Below, piece by piece: positions 61,901 through 64,000 of a stretch of 64,000 nt of DNA; position 1 is the stretch's first letter, and each line of letters starts with the position of its first letter. The DNA comes from Tanytarsus gracilentus (lineage: Eukaryota > Arthropoda > Insecta > Diptera > Chironomidae). The position numbers and the translations under genes are program-made. The stretch is from the NCBI GenBank assembly GCA_038502055.1, contig JAXRKN010000045.1, forward strand, positions 5,044,501 through 5,108,500, in the 5' to 3' direction. Under the pieces are notes generated by a model that worked only from the letters and a program-made list of their open reading frames with translations, was not told the DNA's origin and made no database searches.

Positions 61901-64000
61901 GTGACGCCGTTGATTATAAAGATAGGCTTGAGAACTATAGAGAAAAAAAAATTGTCGGGGAGACAGTGGAGACTGTAAATGGGCTTCGACGCTCGAAAGC
62001 CCTTTGATGAATTTATTGGTTCATAATTGACGTTAATAGGTGTGATGAAAAGTTTAAAATTCGATTACAACAGCGAGAGTACATTAAAAGGTTTAATTAT
62101 TAAATTTCAACGTATTTTAAAAATTCAAAGCACTCACTTGAAGAATTCAAGAAATTGATGAAATTTTGGATAATTACCTGAAATGAAAAAAAATTAATAA
62201 ATTGTTAAAGTTGAAAAATATTTCAAATTTCAAAAAAGTTCGAAAATTTTTAAAACTATTTCAAAGACAACACTGTCTATCTCAGCACGCTCTAATTTCC
62301 AGCATTTTTAACATGACAAAGAGCACACGACGAGAGAAATGTCAAAGCTAATAGTGAACTCGATGACATTGCGCTTACGATTTGGATTTTTAGAGACTCA
62401 AATTCATTTTCTAACACGGAATGCAAATTATAATGCTAATGAAAAATTTCCACTCTGACAAGACATCGATGTCGAAAAAGTTTGCGATGAAGAAAAATCG
62501 TGAGGAGAATTTTCTCCAATGACGTGATAAAATTTGATTTATTTATAGAGAAGGAAAATTGTATGCAGATTAGATGTCGACTGGGGAGGTCTTCTGGCTC
62601 CACATTCAAGCCGAATCCAAAAGGCACGAATGATTTCCGAGATAACAATAAAGCATCATTAGATCATGTTAGGAAGGAGGTCGATTGGCAGACTTCCGAC
62701 TGATGGTACCGACTGTGAGGAACTATTACCTTGAATTAGACGCTACTTGATATATTTTTATAAAATTAATTAAAGGAGAAATTTTTGGGAATTTACAAAA
62801 AGTTTGAGGTCGAGGGTGGTAGATAGCGAATTTTTAAATTATTCAAATTTTAAAAATACGTTATTTTTATATTTCTTAAAAAAATAGCTTTTTATTAATT
62901 TTAAAAATTATTTATTACCCAAAAAATGTGTAAGGTGTTTTCAAAGCATCAAAAAATATTCAACTTGCACTCGATAGGTCTTCATAAGCTCCATTGTTGT
63001 GTATCGCGAAAATTTTTCCCCTCTTTTAGATGAAACGCCGCGTTCAAGAACCTCAAAATCTAATTAAATTCCACATAATGCCACTTTTCGAAATGAAGAC
63101 TGTTCACATTTCAATGAGTCACGTTCACTTTCTCAAATTCCAATTAGTAATCTTGTAATTCTCTATTTCGCTATTTTAATGACACAGAACCGAACTTCGC
63201 GTGAAAATTACACAATGAGTGTTGTTTGTTCGTCAAAATTGACCCCAATAATCTCGTTAATTTTAATTAATTTAATTAACATCTTTTTTCCAGCTTCTTT
63301 TATATGCAAAGCTTCTCTGCATTGATTCTGCCTCTAAATCTTAATTTGAATGTGAATAAAACTTTTTTATCTCGAGACAAAGAAGTGAAAATGAGAAACC
63401 TCAAGTCACATTTTATTATATTTTTTTCTTGTCGTCCTCGAGAAACTTTTTAATTATAATTAAAATAGTGCAGAAATTTCTTTTTCATTTTCAACGCTGT
63501 TTTTAATTGATTTTCTGCATTTTTTTTCTCTCTCTCTCACTCAGCATCAATTAATGTGAACTTGTTGAAAAGCCATTCGACAGAGATGATGAGATGATGC
63601 ATGTGCGCACAATCAAATGTGATAATGAAAATTTGAAATTTCAATTACAAACAATTAAGATTAATTTTAGAAATGAGTTCAATGTGTTGGAAATTGAGAG
63701 AGAAATATTTAAACAAATTGAATTGAATTAAAATATTCAAAAGTAAAAAATCTTATCCTGCCAATTGACATTCATTGACCCTCGAAGCATAATTCGCCTC
63801 GCACATGTTCAACGACTTCCTTTCCTTTTTAATTTGACCTTGAATATTCTTATTAGTCTCATAATTCCGTCTTTAATTCATCATAACTTGTCAAGTCGCA
63901 TTTTTTCTCTCATCCTCTACATCCACAATTCGAATTTCATTCATCGTACGCGTTGAACAACTACAAAAATTTTGTTAAATTGAATAATTTTTAATGGACG
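55968..64000. other. Gene-free stretch to the right edge
   Basis: No gene supported over about 8 kb. B-box-like palindromes occur at 57918-57928, 59033-59043 and 59111-59122. A GC-richer patch lies at 58414-58465, and a possible small exon-like segment (62184-62145, minus) has an acceptor and a donor but no coding evidence. A 27-bp sequence at 61430-61456 also occurs near 52633. Confidence 0.4.

Noticed and set aside
62145..62184. 40-base segment with AG and GTGAGT on the minus strand
   Set aside because: No start codon, no family motif and A/T-rich flanks; chance splice-like signals are common here.

Overview
The window is nuclear DNA of an AT-rich insect, most probably a nematoceran fly and possibly a non-biting midge (Chironomidae). 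I infer this from insect-style peritrophins, a recognisable fasciclin I gene, very short introns (about 50-110 bases in most genes), GT-AG splicing and TCAGTC-type initiators. The species cannot be named from the sequence. Several long reading frames open with TTG or GTG; for those genes I moved the start to a real ATG or rebuilt the exon structure.

The left third (1-20.5 kb) is gene-dense. In order it holds: a partial cyclic-nucleotide-binding-domain gene (-); a secreted LRR/coiled-coil protein (+); three tandem peritrophin-like chitin-binding proteins (-); a ten-finger C2H2 zinc-finger gene (-); the intraflagellar transport gene IFT54/TRAF3IP1 (+), with a close match to an RFX X-box in the intergenic region upstream; a LysM-domain gene (+); an F-box gene (-); and mitochondrial Lon protease (-). 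All splice phases close, giving 577 aa (zinc finger), 597 aa (IFT54), 260 aa (LysM), 472 aa (F-box) and 936 aa (Lon).

From 24.6 to 38.9 kb lies Fasciclin I (-): eleven ordinary coding exons plus a 9-base micro-exon, ending in a GPI-type hydrophobic tail. Its signal-peptide exon was not found. The following 25 kb (38.9-64 kb) has no supportable gene and may be its first intron and regulatory DNA, or a true gene desert.

Mobile and repetitive DNA includes two sister MITEs with 8-bp target duplications (21.4 and 22.2 kb), a 423-bp hAT-like MITE (55.5 kb), a 1.35-kb TA-flanked element with satellite-like interior (43.6-44.9 kb), a duplicated 173-bp unit with inverted ends at a peritrophin promoter (5.65-6.02 kb), and a 173-bp tandem array in a Lon intron (18.77-19.64 kb) whose middle copies differ mainly by small deletions. 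I found no CRISPR array, confident tRNA or rRNA, or viral genes.
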